From a virus, in IMG/VR virus record IMGVR_UViG_3300010354_000018, positions 1 through 33,605 of that record: a stretch of 33,605 bases of DNA. One strand, 5' to 3'. Under the pieces are notes generated by a model. It was given only the letters and a program-made list of their open reading frames with translations. It had not been told where the DNA came from and ran no database searches. Below, in pieces: positions 6,184 to 14,089 of the stretch (positions are counted from its first letter, which is position 1; each line of letters begins with the position of its first letter). Position numbers and translations under genes: made by a program.

Positions 6184-6233
6184 AAAGTTAGCTCGTAATT
6201 TTCAAAGGCTTCGCTAATAGTGTCAATTCTCAT
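6180..6233 (-). CDS. 17-codon micro-ORF coupled to both neighbours
   Basis: The ATG at 6233 overlaps the stop of the 6230-6571 gene (ATGA). The frame reads MRIDTISEAFENYELTL and its TGA overlaps the ATG of the holin-like gene. A purine-rich GAGGAAAG precedes the start. It may be a translational coupler and not a functional peptide. Confidence 0.4.
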   Translation of the reverse strand: MRIDTISEAFENYELTL

Positions 6234-6571
6234 CTTTCCTCCATTTCTTTTGCAAGCATTTTTAATTGCGCTTTTATATTATTGATTTCGTGCCCTTGCT
6301 CGATAACCTTGTCGACGTTATTCATTACAATTTGATTAATATCGCTCACCCTTCTGTTAGCTCTCTCGAGGTCCTTATCAATATTCATTAAAGAGCTGTC
6401 TATTTTAACCATGGATAAATTGATTAAATTAACTCTGTCGCTTAGATTGTTGAAGTTTTTAACGTGGTCGATTAAATTATCCTCAATTCTTTTTAAAGTA
6501 GTTTTAAGAAAAAAACCAATTACGCCAATAACAGCGGCTAAAATAATAGTGCTATATTGCTCATTCATCAT
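6230..6571 (-). CDS. Membrane-anchored coiled-coil lysis-cassette protein, 113 aa
   Basis: One N-terminal transmembrane helix (residues 7-24, TIILAAVIGVIGFFL) is followed by a long coiled coil over the rest of the protein. This arrangement resembles inner-membrane spanin subunits (Rz type) and also mirror images of XhlA-like proteins. Its place in the lysis cassette supports such a role. Its start overlaps the stop of the 64-residue gene. Confidence 0.6.
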   Translation of the reverse strand: MMNEQYSTIILAAVIGVIGFFLKTTLKRIEDNLIDHVKNFNNLSDRVNLINLSMVKIDSSLMNIDKDLERANRRVSDINQIVMNNVDKVIEQGHEINNIKAQLKMLAKEMEER

Positions 6572-6762
6572 TTAACCTTTTTTAAACCTTCTTTTTTCTC
6601 CTCTGCGATAGGCTTTACTTCGATACTTTCGACGTGCTTCATTAACATAGTAGCCGCCTCGAGGCTTGCGTCGTGCGCTTGTTTCTCTACCGGGGCCTTT
6701 GTGCTAATAGTATAAACGAAGTTTAAAGCTTCAACTAGCTTTTGTTTTTGTTGTGCATTCAT
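6568..6762 (-). CDS. Hypothetical protein, 64 aa
   Basis: A helical, lysine- and glutamate-rich small protein (MNAQQKQKLVEALNFVYTIS at its start). No signal peptide or known domain is visible. It opens the lysis cassette, its stop overlaps the start of the next gene by four bases, and its ATG follows an ATTTAAGGGGTTAA leader like those upstream of early genes. Confidence 0.65.
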   Translation of the reverse strand: MNAQQKQKLVEALNFVYTISTKAPVEKQAHDASLEAATMLMKHVESIEVKPIAEEKKEGLKKVK

Positions 6763-6786
6763 TGGGATATATTTAAGGGGTTAATA

Positions 6787-7092
6787 TTAAATTTCGTCGA
6801 CTACCGTTTTACCGGCCGCCGTTAAAGTCGCTTTTATTTTTTCGTAACATTGCTCCTTAGTTAAGCCCTCGGTTAACTCTTGAGCTCCGCCCTCGATATT
6901 TTCGAGTTGGTAGTTAAAAGATTTTTCGAAAGGAGAAAAAACTTCAACCTCTGCGCCTCCTTTTCCTTTGTAATATTTTACCGGTAGGATAACGTTACCC
7001 GCTTTATTTTGGTAAAACTCGGTAATATGTAAATATAAAACGGAGGTATTCCCCTCGCTTGTTGTTGTTGTTGTTGTTACTTTTAAGCCCAT
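6787..7092 (-). CDS. Hypothetical protein, 101 aa, downstream of tail fibre
   Basis: Unrecognised. Residues 5-11 are a threonine run encoded by a (GTT)6 tract on the plus strand (7061-7078), a possible slippage site. The middle is beta-rich (VLYLHITEFYQNKAGNVILP), the end helical. Since it immediately follows the fibre gene it could be a fibre accessory or chaperone, but nothing in the sequence proves this. Confidence 0.65.
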   Translation of the reverse strand: MGLKVTTTTTTSEGNTSVLYLHITEFYQNKAGNVILPVKYYKGKGGAEVEVFSPFEKSFNYQLENIEGGAQELTEGLTKEQCYEKIKATLTAAGKTVVDEI

Positions 7093-7148
7093 AGATATAT
7101 ATTTTTGATAAAGATAATTTTTTTTAGCTAATTTTTTCGCTCTCTCCT

Positions 7149-8747
7149 TTATATTTTAGTCCAACACGCGCCCGTCGCGTTATATTGGAACGTCGCCCCA
7201 CAGTTGTTGCGGATAGTTAAATTACTTGCTGTGTTGGTATATATAACCTCTCCCGCTGCTGCACTACCGTAAGCGTCGACGATAGTAATAGCCGCGCCCG
7301 TCTCATTCATTATAGTTAACAAGTGCCCGCCGGCGACCCCCGCGATAATACTACCGATAGAAGTTAGAGAGGCATTTGTTACCACTACCGTTGAGGTAGG
7401 GTGATCCGTAATTCTCGCGTTTGCTCCGGTCGCCGTGCTGTTTGTTGATTGAGAAAGTACGACGTCCCCGCCAAAGGTGGCGCTTTTATCGTCTTTAATT
7501 TCTAGGGCCGTGCCTCCGTCCGAGTTTTGAAAAATTGCGGTACTCGTACCGGGAGTATTCCCCGACCCTTTCGCGTGAAACCTTGCTAAGGCTGTGGATA
7601 AGCCGACCCCTAAATTATTTAAAAAATAAGAGTCTCCGTTCCCCGATATTCTACTTTTTGTAGCGCCTGAACTGTTTTTGATTTCAGCGTACCCGTGTCC
7701 CGAATCATTACCTAAATATACTGTATGATTTGATCCGTTCGTCCCTACAAAATGAAAGCTCCCACTCGTTCCCTCGGCCCATAAATTAATAGAAGTATTG
7801 TAGTTAAAATAAGTCGAGAGCGATCCTCTTTTCGCATAAACCATACCGCTAGTTTCAACCCTAAAACGCTCCGCTAAAGCCGAGTCGTAAACATTATACG
7901 CGGTACTTGTCCCGGCGGCGCAAAACTGCAATATTCCGAAAGCGGAAACCCCGTAAGGATCCAATTTTATATAAGTTGATCCGTCGCCAAAATTTGCGAT
8001 TTTGTCGCCCGACAATTTCAAAATAGAGCCCGTAGGTGAAAGAAACTCTAAATAATTTAGAGGAGTCGCCCCGTTAAGTGTATAGCTCCTAACATTTGCG
8101 TCCGCCGTAAGGTTTGCGTTTCCTAAGTTGTTCGCGCTCACCGCTGCCCAAGTAGGTACTCCGGCAACTAAGCTTAAAAAATGCCCGTTTGTGCCGACCG
8201 CCACCTCTCCAAAGGTATTGGTCGCGCTTATATACGGAATAGATCCCGCAACCCATGAAGATTTGCCGGTCCCTCCCTCTGTTGCTGCTACTTGAGCCGA
8301 AACGCTTAAAAGCCCCGTCCCGCCGCTAGTCTTAACGAAGCCGTTTGTATTTAGCAAGCTAAAGAGGTAATTAACCCCGTTGTCGGTAATACTACTATCG
8401 GCAACCGGGCCGCCGGTCGCGCTAAATTTTGCCAACTTATTAACAGTTCCCGAACCTGATACAAACAGCGTCCAATGTGCGGCGTTAAAAGCTCCCGGTC
8501 CCGTTACTTGGTTTGCTATATAAATAGCTCCTAAGTACGTGCACCCTTGGCCACTTTCGTAAGTTACTAAAGTGTTATAAGCTTTTAATCCAACGAGCGG
8601 CGCGTCCGTTATCTTGTTAAACATACTCGCCGCCAAGTTTTCCGCCATTTCGCGGACGTCTAAGGGGCTAATCTGTTGTGTCGTGTTGTTTGGTAACGAG
8701 CTCGCCGCTTGCGTTAAAAGGTCGTTTGTATTTTTTTGAACTGCCAT
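7149..8747 (-). CDS. Tail fibre / receptor-binding protein, 532 aa
   Basis: The N-terminal about 110 residues (starting MAVQKNTNDLLTQAASSLPN, with YESGQGCTYLGAIYIA) look like a baseplate-attachment domain. The middle is low-complexity and glycine/serine/asparagine-rich, with repeated short beta motifs such as GGTGLLS and GGTGKSS, as in trimeric fibres. The C-terminal about 100 residues (TSTVVVTNASLTSIGSI ... TIRNNCGATFQY) form a beta-rich tip. It probably contacts the host surface. It comes directly after the baseplate genes in transcription order. Confidence 0.75.
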   Translation of the reverse strand: MAVQKNTNDLLTQAASSLPNNTTQQISPLDVREMAENLAASMFNKITDAPLVGLKAYNTLVTYESGQGCTYLGAIYIANQVTGPGAFNAAHWTLFVSGSGTVNKLAKFSATGGPVADSSITDNGVNYLFSLLNTNGFVKTSGGTGLLSVSAQVAATEGGTGKSSWVAGSIPYISATNTFGEVAVGTNGHFLSLVAGVPTWAAVSANNLGNANLTADANVRSYTLNGATPLNYLEFLSPTGSILKLSGDKIANFGDGSTYIKLDPYGVSAFGILQFCAAGTSTAYNVYDSALAERFRVETSGMVYAKRGSLSTYFNYNTSINLWAEGTSGSFHFVGTNGSNHTVYLGNDSGHGYAEIKNSSGATKSRISGNGDSYFLNNLGVGLSTALARFHAKGSGNTPGTSTAIFQNSDGGTALEIKDDKSATFGGDVVLSQSTNSTATGANARITDHPTSTVVVTNASLTSIGSIIAGVAGGHLLTIMNETGAAITIVDAYGSAAAGEVIYTNTASNLTIRNNCGATFQYNATGACWTKI

Positions 8748-8786
8748 ATTTCAAGTATTAAATATCTTGTTAACTGTTGTCTCTTG

Positions 8787-9068
8787 CTAATTGAATCCGT
8801 TAATCTGAAAACCTAAATCGAAGCCGGAGCCTTGTAAAGGGTTGCCCGTTCCCGTGTTTACTATCGTCTTTTTATCCTCAAAATATTGAGCTACCGTAAA
8901 GCCTTCCCTAGGCGTGTACTCTATAACAGTCCCCGGAGGGATAACTCCCGCGATACTATTTAAAGTAGGGTTGTCGCTTAGTATCTTAACGGCGTTCGAC
9001 GTGTCTCCGTATAATTGGAGGCTTAAATCAAAAATCGTTTGCCCGTTGGTTGTTATGTAAGTGGCCAT
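8787..9068 (-). CDS. LysM/gpX-like tail protein
   Basis: Short protein beginning MATYITTNGQTIFDLSLQLY, then GDTSNAVKILSDNPTLNSI and PPGTVIEYTP. This is the LysM-like pattern of phage tail protein X and related baseplate proteins (YTT.GQT..DLA...YG....A..IL..NP.L......P.GT.I). The C-terminal 40 residues are glycine-rich and end in GFQINGFN. It probably joins hub to tube or wedge, and it lies 3 bp after the gp25-like gene. Confidence 0.75.
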   Translation of the reverse strand: MATYITTNGQTIFDLSLQLYGDTSNAVKILSDNPTLNSIAGVIPPGTVIEYTPREGFTVAQYFEDKKTIVNTGTGNPLQGSGFDLGFQINGFN

Positions 9069-9071
9069 AAA

Positions 9072-9374
9072 TTATTTACTTATTCTTTCCCCCGTTATGT
9101 AAACCTGATTATTACTAATAACTACCTTATCCGCTCTATACCCGTCGCTGTTAAGTTGGATTTTAATAGCTCTTTTAACAACTTGAACGCCGCCCGAGGC
9201 TCCTAAAAAACGTTTTACCCCTACGCCAAGCGTAGGGAACTCCTTCCACCAACCGGCGTAAGAATTTATAATATCTTGGACGTGTTGAGGGTCCGAGTCC
9301 GCGAGTAAAAAGTCGCCGGTCGTCGCGTCGATCGCTAAATCGTTATTTTCGAGCTTAAAATCTCTGCTTACCAT
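9072..9374 (-). CDS. Baseplate wedge protein, gpW/gp25 family
   Basis: The 100-residue protein contains LAIDATTGDFLLADSDPQHV followed by QDIINSYAGWWKEFPTLGVG and then KRFLGASGG. This is the layout of Mu gp46/T4 gp25-type wedge proteins, with the conserved initial strand, the helix and the gvGv turn. In other phages it nucleates sheath assembly onto the baseplate. It is flanked by the spike-like and LysM-like baseplate genes. Confidence 0.85.
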   Translation of the reverse strand: MVSRDFKLENNDLAIDATTGDFLLADSDPQHVQDIINSYAGWWKEFPTLGVGVKRFLGASGGVQVVKRAIKIQLNSDGYRADKVVISNNQVYITGERISK

Positions 9375-9386
9375 AAGCGTAAAGGT

Positions 9387-9424
9387 AAAAAAAAAGAAAA
9401 GGCCCCGCGGCGAAGTGGTCCACG
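9387..9424 (-). terminator. Weak terminator-like element between spike and gp25 genes
   Basis: On the minus strand CGTGG pairs with CCGCG (one G-T pair) just after the stop of the 9428-9928 gene, followed after a short G/C run by a long T-rich tract (complement of 9387-9400). The stem is short, so this may only attenuate. Confidence 0.3.
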
Positions 9425-9427
9425 TTT

Positions 9428-9928
9428 TTAACCGTGTAAAACCTTTTCGTTTTCGAGGTCGCTCTTTTGTGTCGTCGGCGCTATTGGTTGAATATTCGCA
9501 AAGCTTGGGGCCAAAGGATAAGCTCCGGAGGGAGCTAAAGGGACCACTATCCCAACTAAAGCCGTGTAAAGGTCGTTAACTTGTTTCTCTAAAGCGTTTA
9601 TCTTCTTAACCAACTCCTCGACCTTAACAAGGCCGCCGAATTGGTCCCCGCGTAGTTTTATAGTTTCTATTTCGGAGTAAAGGCTTACAAAAGCCGTGTC
9701 TTTACTTAAAAAAGTAGCGATAACAATAGAGTCGGCCGCCGGTGTAATTAAAAAAGGAGTCCCGGAGGTCCCCGCGATAAGCTTCACCGCTAAAAGGTTA
9801 GCGTCGCCGTTCAAAGGAGCAAGCTCCGCCTCCTCCCCGTTTACCTTCACCACTTTACAAATAACGCTATAAATTTCGTCGTTTGTCTCGGCTAGTTTCT
9901 TTATTAAGTCTCTTATGTTTTCCGTCAT
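9428..9928 (-). CDS. Baseplate spike protein, gpV/gp45-like
   Basis: Residues 15-95 form a beta-rich OB-like region (IYSVICKVVKVNGEEAELAP ... SIVIATFLSKDTAFVSLYSE). It is followed by IKLRGDQFGGLVKVEELVKK and a short helix, a layout common in spike proteins of Bacteroidota phages. The C-terminus is proline-rich (PLAPSGAYPLAPSFANIQPI) with no clear metal-binding spike tip. It probably sits below the hub and punctures the envelope. It lies between the hub gene and the gp25-like gene. Confidence 0.65.
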   Translation of the reverse strand: MTENIRDLIKKLAETNDEIYSVICKVVKVNGEEAELAPLNGDANLLAVKLIAGTSGTPFLITPAADSIVIATFLSKDTAFVSLYSEIETIKLRGDQFGGLVKVEELVKKINALEKQVNDLYTALVGIVVPLAPSGAYPLAPSFANIQPIAPTTQKSDLENEKVLHG

Positions 9929-9940
9929 TGTTTTGAGTTT

Positions 9941-10993
9941 TTACTCTGTTATCGGTTTTTGGACAAAAGTCCCGTTCCCACTATCTTCTAAGTCGTAAAT
10001 CTTTTGCTTTATCGTTACGTCTTGGCGCCCTCCAATATCCCAACCGAAACGAGTTACCACTTTAGTAACTAAGTAGCCGCCGGACTGCTCCGGGATTTCC
10101 AAGTTAATAAGCTCGACCACGTCCCCGTGATTGACTAAAGGAGTCGCAAAAATAGTAAATTCGCCGTCGTAACCGCTATATTTGTACTCCTTAACCAATC
10201 GGTCCGCCGTGCTCTGTAAATCCTTTAAAGTGTAATTATTAAAGTACATAGTTCTCACCTCCCCGCTCGGGTCGCCACTAGACGCCTCGAGAGTTACGTT
10301 TTTATTATCAATACTCTTGCAAACTACCTTAATTTTTCTCTCCGTGGCGTCTACATAGTTAAGCTTTTCGCCGTCTATTAATTGCGGCGTTTGAAATTGG
10401 AAACGGTGAACTTTTTGCAACTTTTTATTGATGCTTAACCCTACATAAAGAGTCCCGTCTCTAAAAAAAGAATATACTCCGTGCTTTGTTCTCAACTCGT
10501 CTAAAACCGCCGCCGCTGTGGCGTTATTTATGCGAAAATTTCCGAGGTTTTGCTCCGCCGTTATTTCGTACTTAATGCCCGCCGGGAGTATCTTAGCGAT
10601 AAGCTCCGAAAGTTTAGGATTTTCCAAGCTTAACGTTAAACTCGTTTTTTTAAGTTGGTAAATTTCATCTTCTAAGTTAAAGCGTAGCGGAAACTTTTGT
10701 CTTATCCCGGATATAAAGCCAATAAAGCAAGTGCCGAGAGCTCCGTTATAACCGACCTCGATCTTTGCCTTGTCCCCAATCTTAAAAAGTGGATTAACCC
10801 CTCGGACGATACTATCGACCGGGGCGCCGTCCTCCGTTACATAGCGCAACTTTTTAGGGATAACAAACTCCGCCGTGTCCGTTAAATTGTCATAACTAGA
10901 CTCGATTTTTACCTCCGTGCAAAAGTCGAAAACTTGCTTTACATTGGCCCCGGAGGAGTCGAAAAAGGTAATTTTGCTATCTAGGCGGTCCAT
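9941..10993 (-). CDS. Baseplate hub protein, gpD/gp27-like (late control D)
   Basis: 350 residues. The N-terminal half (KIESSYDNLTDTAEFVIPKK, FKIGDKAKIEVGYNG, FIGFISGIRQKFP) and the middle (LDELRTKHGVYSFFRDGTLY) show the duplicated tube-like beta domains of Mu gpP, P2 gpD and T4 gp27. The C-terminal part (FATPLVNHGDVVELINLEIP, GGYLVTKVVTRFGWDIGGR) ends in the usual coating/lectin-like strand pattern. It forms the trimeric hub between tube and spike. Confidence 0.75.
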   Translation of the reverse strand: MDRLDSKITFFDSSGANVKQVFDFCTEVKIESSYDNLTDTAEFVIPKKLRYVTEDGAPVDSIVRGVNPLFKIGDKAKIEVGYNGALGTCFIGFISGIRQKFPLRFNLEDEIYQLKKTSLTLSLENPKLSELIAKILPAGIKYEITAEQNLGNFRINNATAAAVLDELRTKHGVYSFFRDGTLYVGLSINKKLQKVHRFQFQTPQLIDGEKLNYVDATERKIKVVCKSIDNKNVTLEASSGDPSGEVRTMYFNNYTLKDLQSTADRLVKEYKYSGYDGEFTIFATPLVNHGDVVELINLEIPEQSGGYLVTKVVTRFGWDIGGRQDVTIKQKIYDLEDSGNGTFVQKPITE

Positions 10994-11002
10994 ATTTGCG
11001 GA

Positions 11003-11647
11003 TTATTTTCTTAGTACTGTTAACTCGATAGGGTCGTCCGAAATAGCCGATATTTCAAAAAGTTGTACGTTTTGCGTTCCCTCTACTTGCGGAAAACTAA
11101 ACGACTCTATTACTATCGTTTGAATATTAAAAACGTCGTCCAAAAACCTCGACGCTACCCCGATCGACGTCTCCGCCTCGAGGTACTCCTTGAGCTGCGC
11201 GACCTCCTCCTCCGGATAACGTAAAGAGCTCGGAGAAACTAAAGCCCCTCGTATAGTAATTTGATAGTCGCCCTTACTAATGTACTCTTTAACCGTCCCG
11301 CTTACCCCTTGTATATTGGTTTTAATTATTTGCTTCTGCTGCGATACGTCAATTAAAACGGTGTCGATCTTAAAGTTTTCGTTTTTATCGTCGTTCTTAT
11401 AAATCTCTCCGTAGTTCACCGTTTGCCCTTTCTTATCCTTATAAGAGCCCGGTATAAAAATAAGGTTAGCAAAAACCGGAGTACCTAAGTAACTTGTAAT
11501 TTTAGGGTCGTTTTCGTCCTCGTCCTCCTCTGAAAAAAGGACACTATAAACTTTAGATTTTAAGCTTTGCAAGCCGAAACCTCTTAAAACGATTTCCGGG
11601 TCCACTATCGGAGCGAAACGTCCGCCTATTTTATCGAAACTTTTCAT
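11003..11647 (-). CDS. DUF6046-like tail/baseplate protein
   Basis: The 214-residue protein sits between the tape measure and the hub. The core (TNIQGVSGTVKEYISKGDYQ ITIRG in order, then YPEEEVAQLKEYLEA) resembles the tail-proximal family DUF6046 described in Bacteroidota phages; similar cores occur in LysM-domain tail adaptors. It probably joins tail tube and hub. The family assignment is from memory of pattern, not a search. Confidence 0.65.
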   Translation of the reverse strand: MKSFDKIGGRFAPIVDPEIVLRGFGLQSLKSKVYSVLFSEEDEDENDPKITSYLGTPVFANLIFIPGSYKDKKGQTVNYGEIYKNDDKNENFKIDTVLIDVSQQKQIIKTNIQGVSGTVKEYISKGDYQITIRGALVSPSSLRYPEEEVAQLKEYLEAETSIGVASRFLDDVFNIQTIVIESFSFPQVEGTQNVQLFEISAISDDPIELTVLRK

Positions 11648-11675
11648 ACTTCACTTATTAAGCTTTCACTTAGTT

Positions 11676-13364
11676 TTATTGAGCAATGTTATTAACGTTA
11701 TTCACCGCACTTAAAAGAGCTTGAGCGACCAAATCCTTAGCTCTGTTATTAATATCGTCGAGGTTGGTCGCCGTTACGTTAAAAGTCTCGATAAGCTTAC
11801 CAATACTTATATTAATACTCGTCGGACGTCCCGACTTAACGGCGTCGACGCTTGTACTCGACTGCTTTCCACCCGCTCCCGCTCCGGCTGCTCCCGCTCC
11901 GGTCGCCTTTACTAAAGATTGAGACTTTAAAACGTCGTTAAAGTTTGCGGGTTTCTTTTCTCCTGTATCCGTCTTTAGCTTAAGAGGGTCCTTTATCATT
12001 TCCATATTAAAACCCTCCGCAAAGGCCGAGGCCATACGCTTACCTCCTTCGATAGGCGCGAAAGCGTCCGAAAGTCCGGAAAGCCCCTTTTTAATCTGAT
12101 CGACGTCTCCGCTAAAGATACCCGCCAATAAGTCGCCGACGCCGCCGAGTATATTCTTAGCCGAGTCCATTATTATAAGAAACCCCTCACGGATCAAATA
12201 TATAAGCCCTCTAAAAGTTTTACCTATAATAGGAAAACGCTCGAGAAAGCCGTCGAAAGCGTCTTTTATCTTAATTATAGCGTCGAAAACCGCCCCGAGT
12301 ACGTCGCGAATTTTCTCCCAAACCGGAGTCATAAATCGCATAACCTCTTGCAACCCGGCGAACGCGCTTTGTAAAGACTCCGCTATCGTTGCCCCTCCCA
12401 TTAATCTAGTGAAAAAAGACTCTACCAAGGCGCCCATTTCTCTAAAGTGAGTGATTAAAGGCTGTAAAGCTTGCATTATAACGCCGTAGTTAGTTTTAAG
12501 GAAGTTAAAGACGTTTTGGACTCCGCTCATAACCCTATTAATTATAGGCATCAATGAATTCCCTAAAGTAACCTTTAAATCTGTCATCATATTATTAAAG
12601 CGGTTAAAATTAGCTTGTGAGCTATTAACCGCCGTCTCTAATCCGCCGCCAAAAGTCTTTTTTAATTCATTCGAGAATTTAGGGAGAAAGTCCTCGGCCA
12701 TTATCTCGCCCTTTTCCATTGCTTTATCGAGCTGTTGCGTAGTCATTCCCATTGCACGGGCCGCAATATTGAAAGCTCCCGGAATACGCTCGCCGATTTG
12801 CCCGCGTAACTCCTCCGCTTGTACCTTTCCTTTACCCATTATTTGCCCTAGGGCCAACATAGCGCCTTTAGAGTCCTCCGCACTTAATCCCATTACCGAG
12901 CTCGCTACTTGGATCCCGTCGAAAATATCGCGAGTAGCTTGTCCTTCGAGCTTGGTCCCTATCATTGCGCCCGACAAAGTTTTAAAACCCTCCGCCGAGA
13001 CTCTTAAATCCGTACCTAGTAAATTCGACCGCTCTCGAATAAACTCCATATTTTTAGCGCCCTCCTCCGCCGATCCCGACGCGAAAGTTATCGCATTTTT
13101 TAAACTCTCAAACTCTCGGGCCGTCTTTACCGACTCCGACGCGAAACCGATAGCCGCGTTTAAGCCTTTATAAGCCAACGCCGCAAGCCCCACCTTTTTA
13201 ATTAAAGACTCTAAACCGCCGCCGGCCATATCCGCCCCTTGCTTTCCCTTCTTACCTATTCCCCCAATAGCATTATCGAGCCCCATAGCGGCGGCCGCTG
13301 CCTTTTTTAATCCGGGGCTTAACTTGTCGTTTAGCTCTATAACGTAGGTCGTACTTTCTGCCAT
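11676..13364 (-). CDS. Tail tape measure protein, 562 aa
   Basis: The conserved tape-measure core is clear: KTAREFESLKNAITFASGSA, then AEELRGQIGERIPGAFNIAA, RAMGMTTQQLDKAMEKGEI and AEDFLPKFSNELKKTFGGG. Hydrophobic segments lie near residues 50-75 and 380-420. The C-terminus is alanine/glycine/serine-rich. By the usual 0.15 nm per residue, 562 residues would give a tail of about 84 nm. A terminator (13401-13425) precedes the gene, so its expression is probably set below that of the chaperone. Confidence 0.9.
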   Translation of the reverse strand: MAESTTYVIELNDKLSPGLKKAAAAAMGLDNAIGGIGKKGKQGADMAGGGLESLIKKVGLAALAYKGLNAAIGFASESVKTAREFESLKNAITFASGSAEEGAKNMEFIRERSNLLGTDLRVSAEGFKTLSGAMIGTKLEGQATRDIFDGIQVASSVMGLSAEDSKGAMLALGQIMGKGKVQAEELRGQIGERIPGAFNIAARAMGMTTQQLDKAMEKGEIMAEDFLPKFSNELKKTFGGGLETAVNSSQANFNRFNNMMTDLKVTLGNSLMPIINRVMSGVQNVFNFLKTNYGVIMQALQPLITHFREMGALVESFFTRLMGGATIAESLQSAFAGLQEVMRFMTPVWEKIRDVLGAVFDAIIKIKDAFDGFLERFPIIGKTFRGLIYLIREGFLIIMDSAKNILGGVGDLLAGIFSGDVDQIKKGLSGLSDAFAPIEGGKRMASAFAEGFNMEMIKDPLKLKTDTGEKKPANFNDVLKSQSLVKATGAGAAGAGAGGKQSSTSVDAVKSGRPTSINISIGKLIETFNVTATNLDDINNRAKDLVAQALLSAVNNVNNIAQ

Positions 13365-13400
13365 TATCTTTTATATTGGTGGTCGTTGTGTAAAAATAGC

Positions 13401-13425
13401 AAAAAAAGGGAGTTACCTCCCTCTT
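13401..13425 (-). terminator. Terminator between chaperone and tape measure genes
   Basis: On the minus strand GGGAG-GTAA-CTCCC (plus-strand arms 13408-13412 and 13417-13421) is followed by seven T (complement of 13401-13407). It lies one base after the stop of the frameshifted chaperone frame. Confidence 0.75.
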
Positions 13426-13982
13426 TTAGTCCTTGTTTTTGTGCCGCTCGTTTTCTTGTCTGATAACCCACTCGAGGCCCGCCACTAACTTAAAATAAGC
13501 CTCGTCGCTCAAAGGCTCCGGATCTATTTTAAAGTGATAACGGATAAGTGAGTCCCATTGCAAACCCTCGTCGGCGTCGACGTTAATCTCTTTTATCCTT
13601 GCGTCGTAAAAATTTATTTGCCTAAATACTCCAAAAGAGTAAGCAAGCGATAAGTCTATCGACTCTAAAATCTTTACAACTTCGCTACGTTTCCCGAGCG
13701 CGTGCCTATTACAGTACCGAGCAAGCTCGCCGCAATTCTTAACGCTTCAAAGTCCTTAATAACGTCCTCAACCGGACCCGAAACCGTTAACGATCTCAAA
13801 AACATTTCCGCCGCGAGTAGTTCGTCTTTCTCCAACAACTTAGAGCCGGCCGAATAAGTTACGCGGTCCAACTTTTTAAGGATTAAAACGACCTCGTCGT
13901 CTTTTAACGGGATTGTTAGCTTAAACAATTCGCCGTGCTTGGCTTTTAAGCTTTCGATTTCTTTTTCTGTGATTTCTGCCAT
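13426..13982 (-). CDS. Tail assembly chaperone, -1 frameshift product (G-T type, 185 aa)
   Basis: From the ATG at 13982, ribosomes that slip back one base at GGGAAAC (13695-13689) leave the frame after codon 98 (AAC). They continue in an open frame of 87 codons that ends at 13426. The extension begins RSEVVKILESIDLSLAYSFG and ends ERHKNKD; it has no ATG near its beginning and no other source of expression. Two overlapping frames joined by a slippery heptamer immediately before the tape measure gene is the hallmark of tail assembly chaperones (lambda G/GT and counterparts). The long form would bring the tape measure to tail tube subunits. Confidence 0.85.
13674..13982 (-). CDS. Tail assembly chaperone, unshifted product (G type, 102 aa)
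   Basis: Short form made without frameshifting: an acidic helical protein (MAEITEKEIESLKAKHGELF at its start; ending SGNVAKL). Size and helix content fit gpG-type chaperones. The last four codons after the slippery site are unique to this form. It starts after the terminator at 14014-14049 with the usual AATTTTATA-type leader, and is made in excess of the long form in related systems. Confidence 0.8.
   Translation of the reverse strand: MAEITEKEIESLKAKHGELFKLTIPLKDDEVVLILKKLDRVTYSAGSKLLEKDELLAAEMFLRSLTVSGPVEDVIKDFEALRIAASLLGTVIGTRSGNVAKL
13689..13695 (-). promoter_or_regulatory. -1 ribosomal frameshift site GGGAAAC
   Basis: On the minus strand the heptamer reads G GGA AAC in the zero frame (codons 97-98), the canonical X XXY YYZ form. 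The zero-frame stop follows 12 nt later, while the -1 frame stays open for 87 codons. A weak stem (AGCGA with TCGCT about 30 nt apart) begins three bases downstream and might stimulate slipping. Confidence 0.85.
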
Positions 13983-14013
13983 ACTATAAAATTTAAAGTT
14001 TAACCAAAGATAT

Positions 14014-14049
14014 AAAAAAAACCTCCGGGTTTTTAGTCCGGAGGTTTTT
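14014..14049 (-). terminator. Terminator after the tail tube gene
   Basis: AAACCTCCGG (14019-14028) pairs with CCGGAGGTTT (14038-14047). On the minus strand the stem is followed by eight T (complement of 14014-14021). It also has a short T run on the plus strand, so it may act in both directions. It lies between the tube gene and the chaperone gene. Confidence 0.85.
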
Positions 14050-14089
14050 CCCCTTTAAATAATCAATATAAACACAAAAGAAAAGCCAA

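Noticed and set aside
7061-7078. (GTT)6 trinucleotide run as a phase-variation site
   Set aside because: It encodes threonines in frame, so length change would add or remove residues without a frameshift; no evidence of switching.
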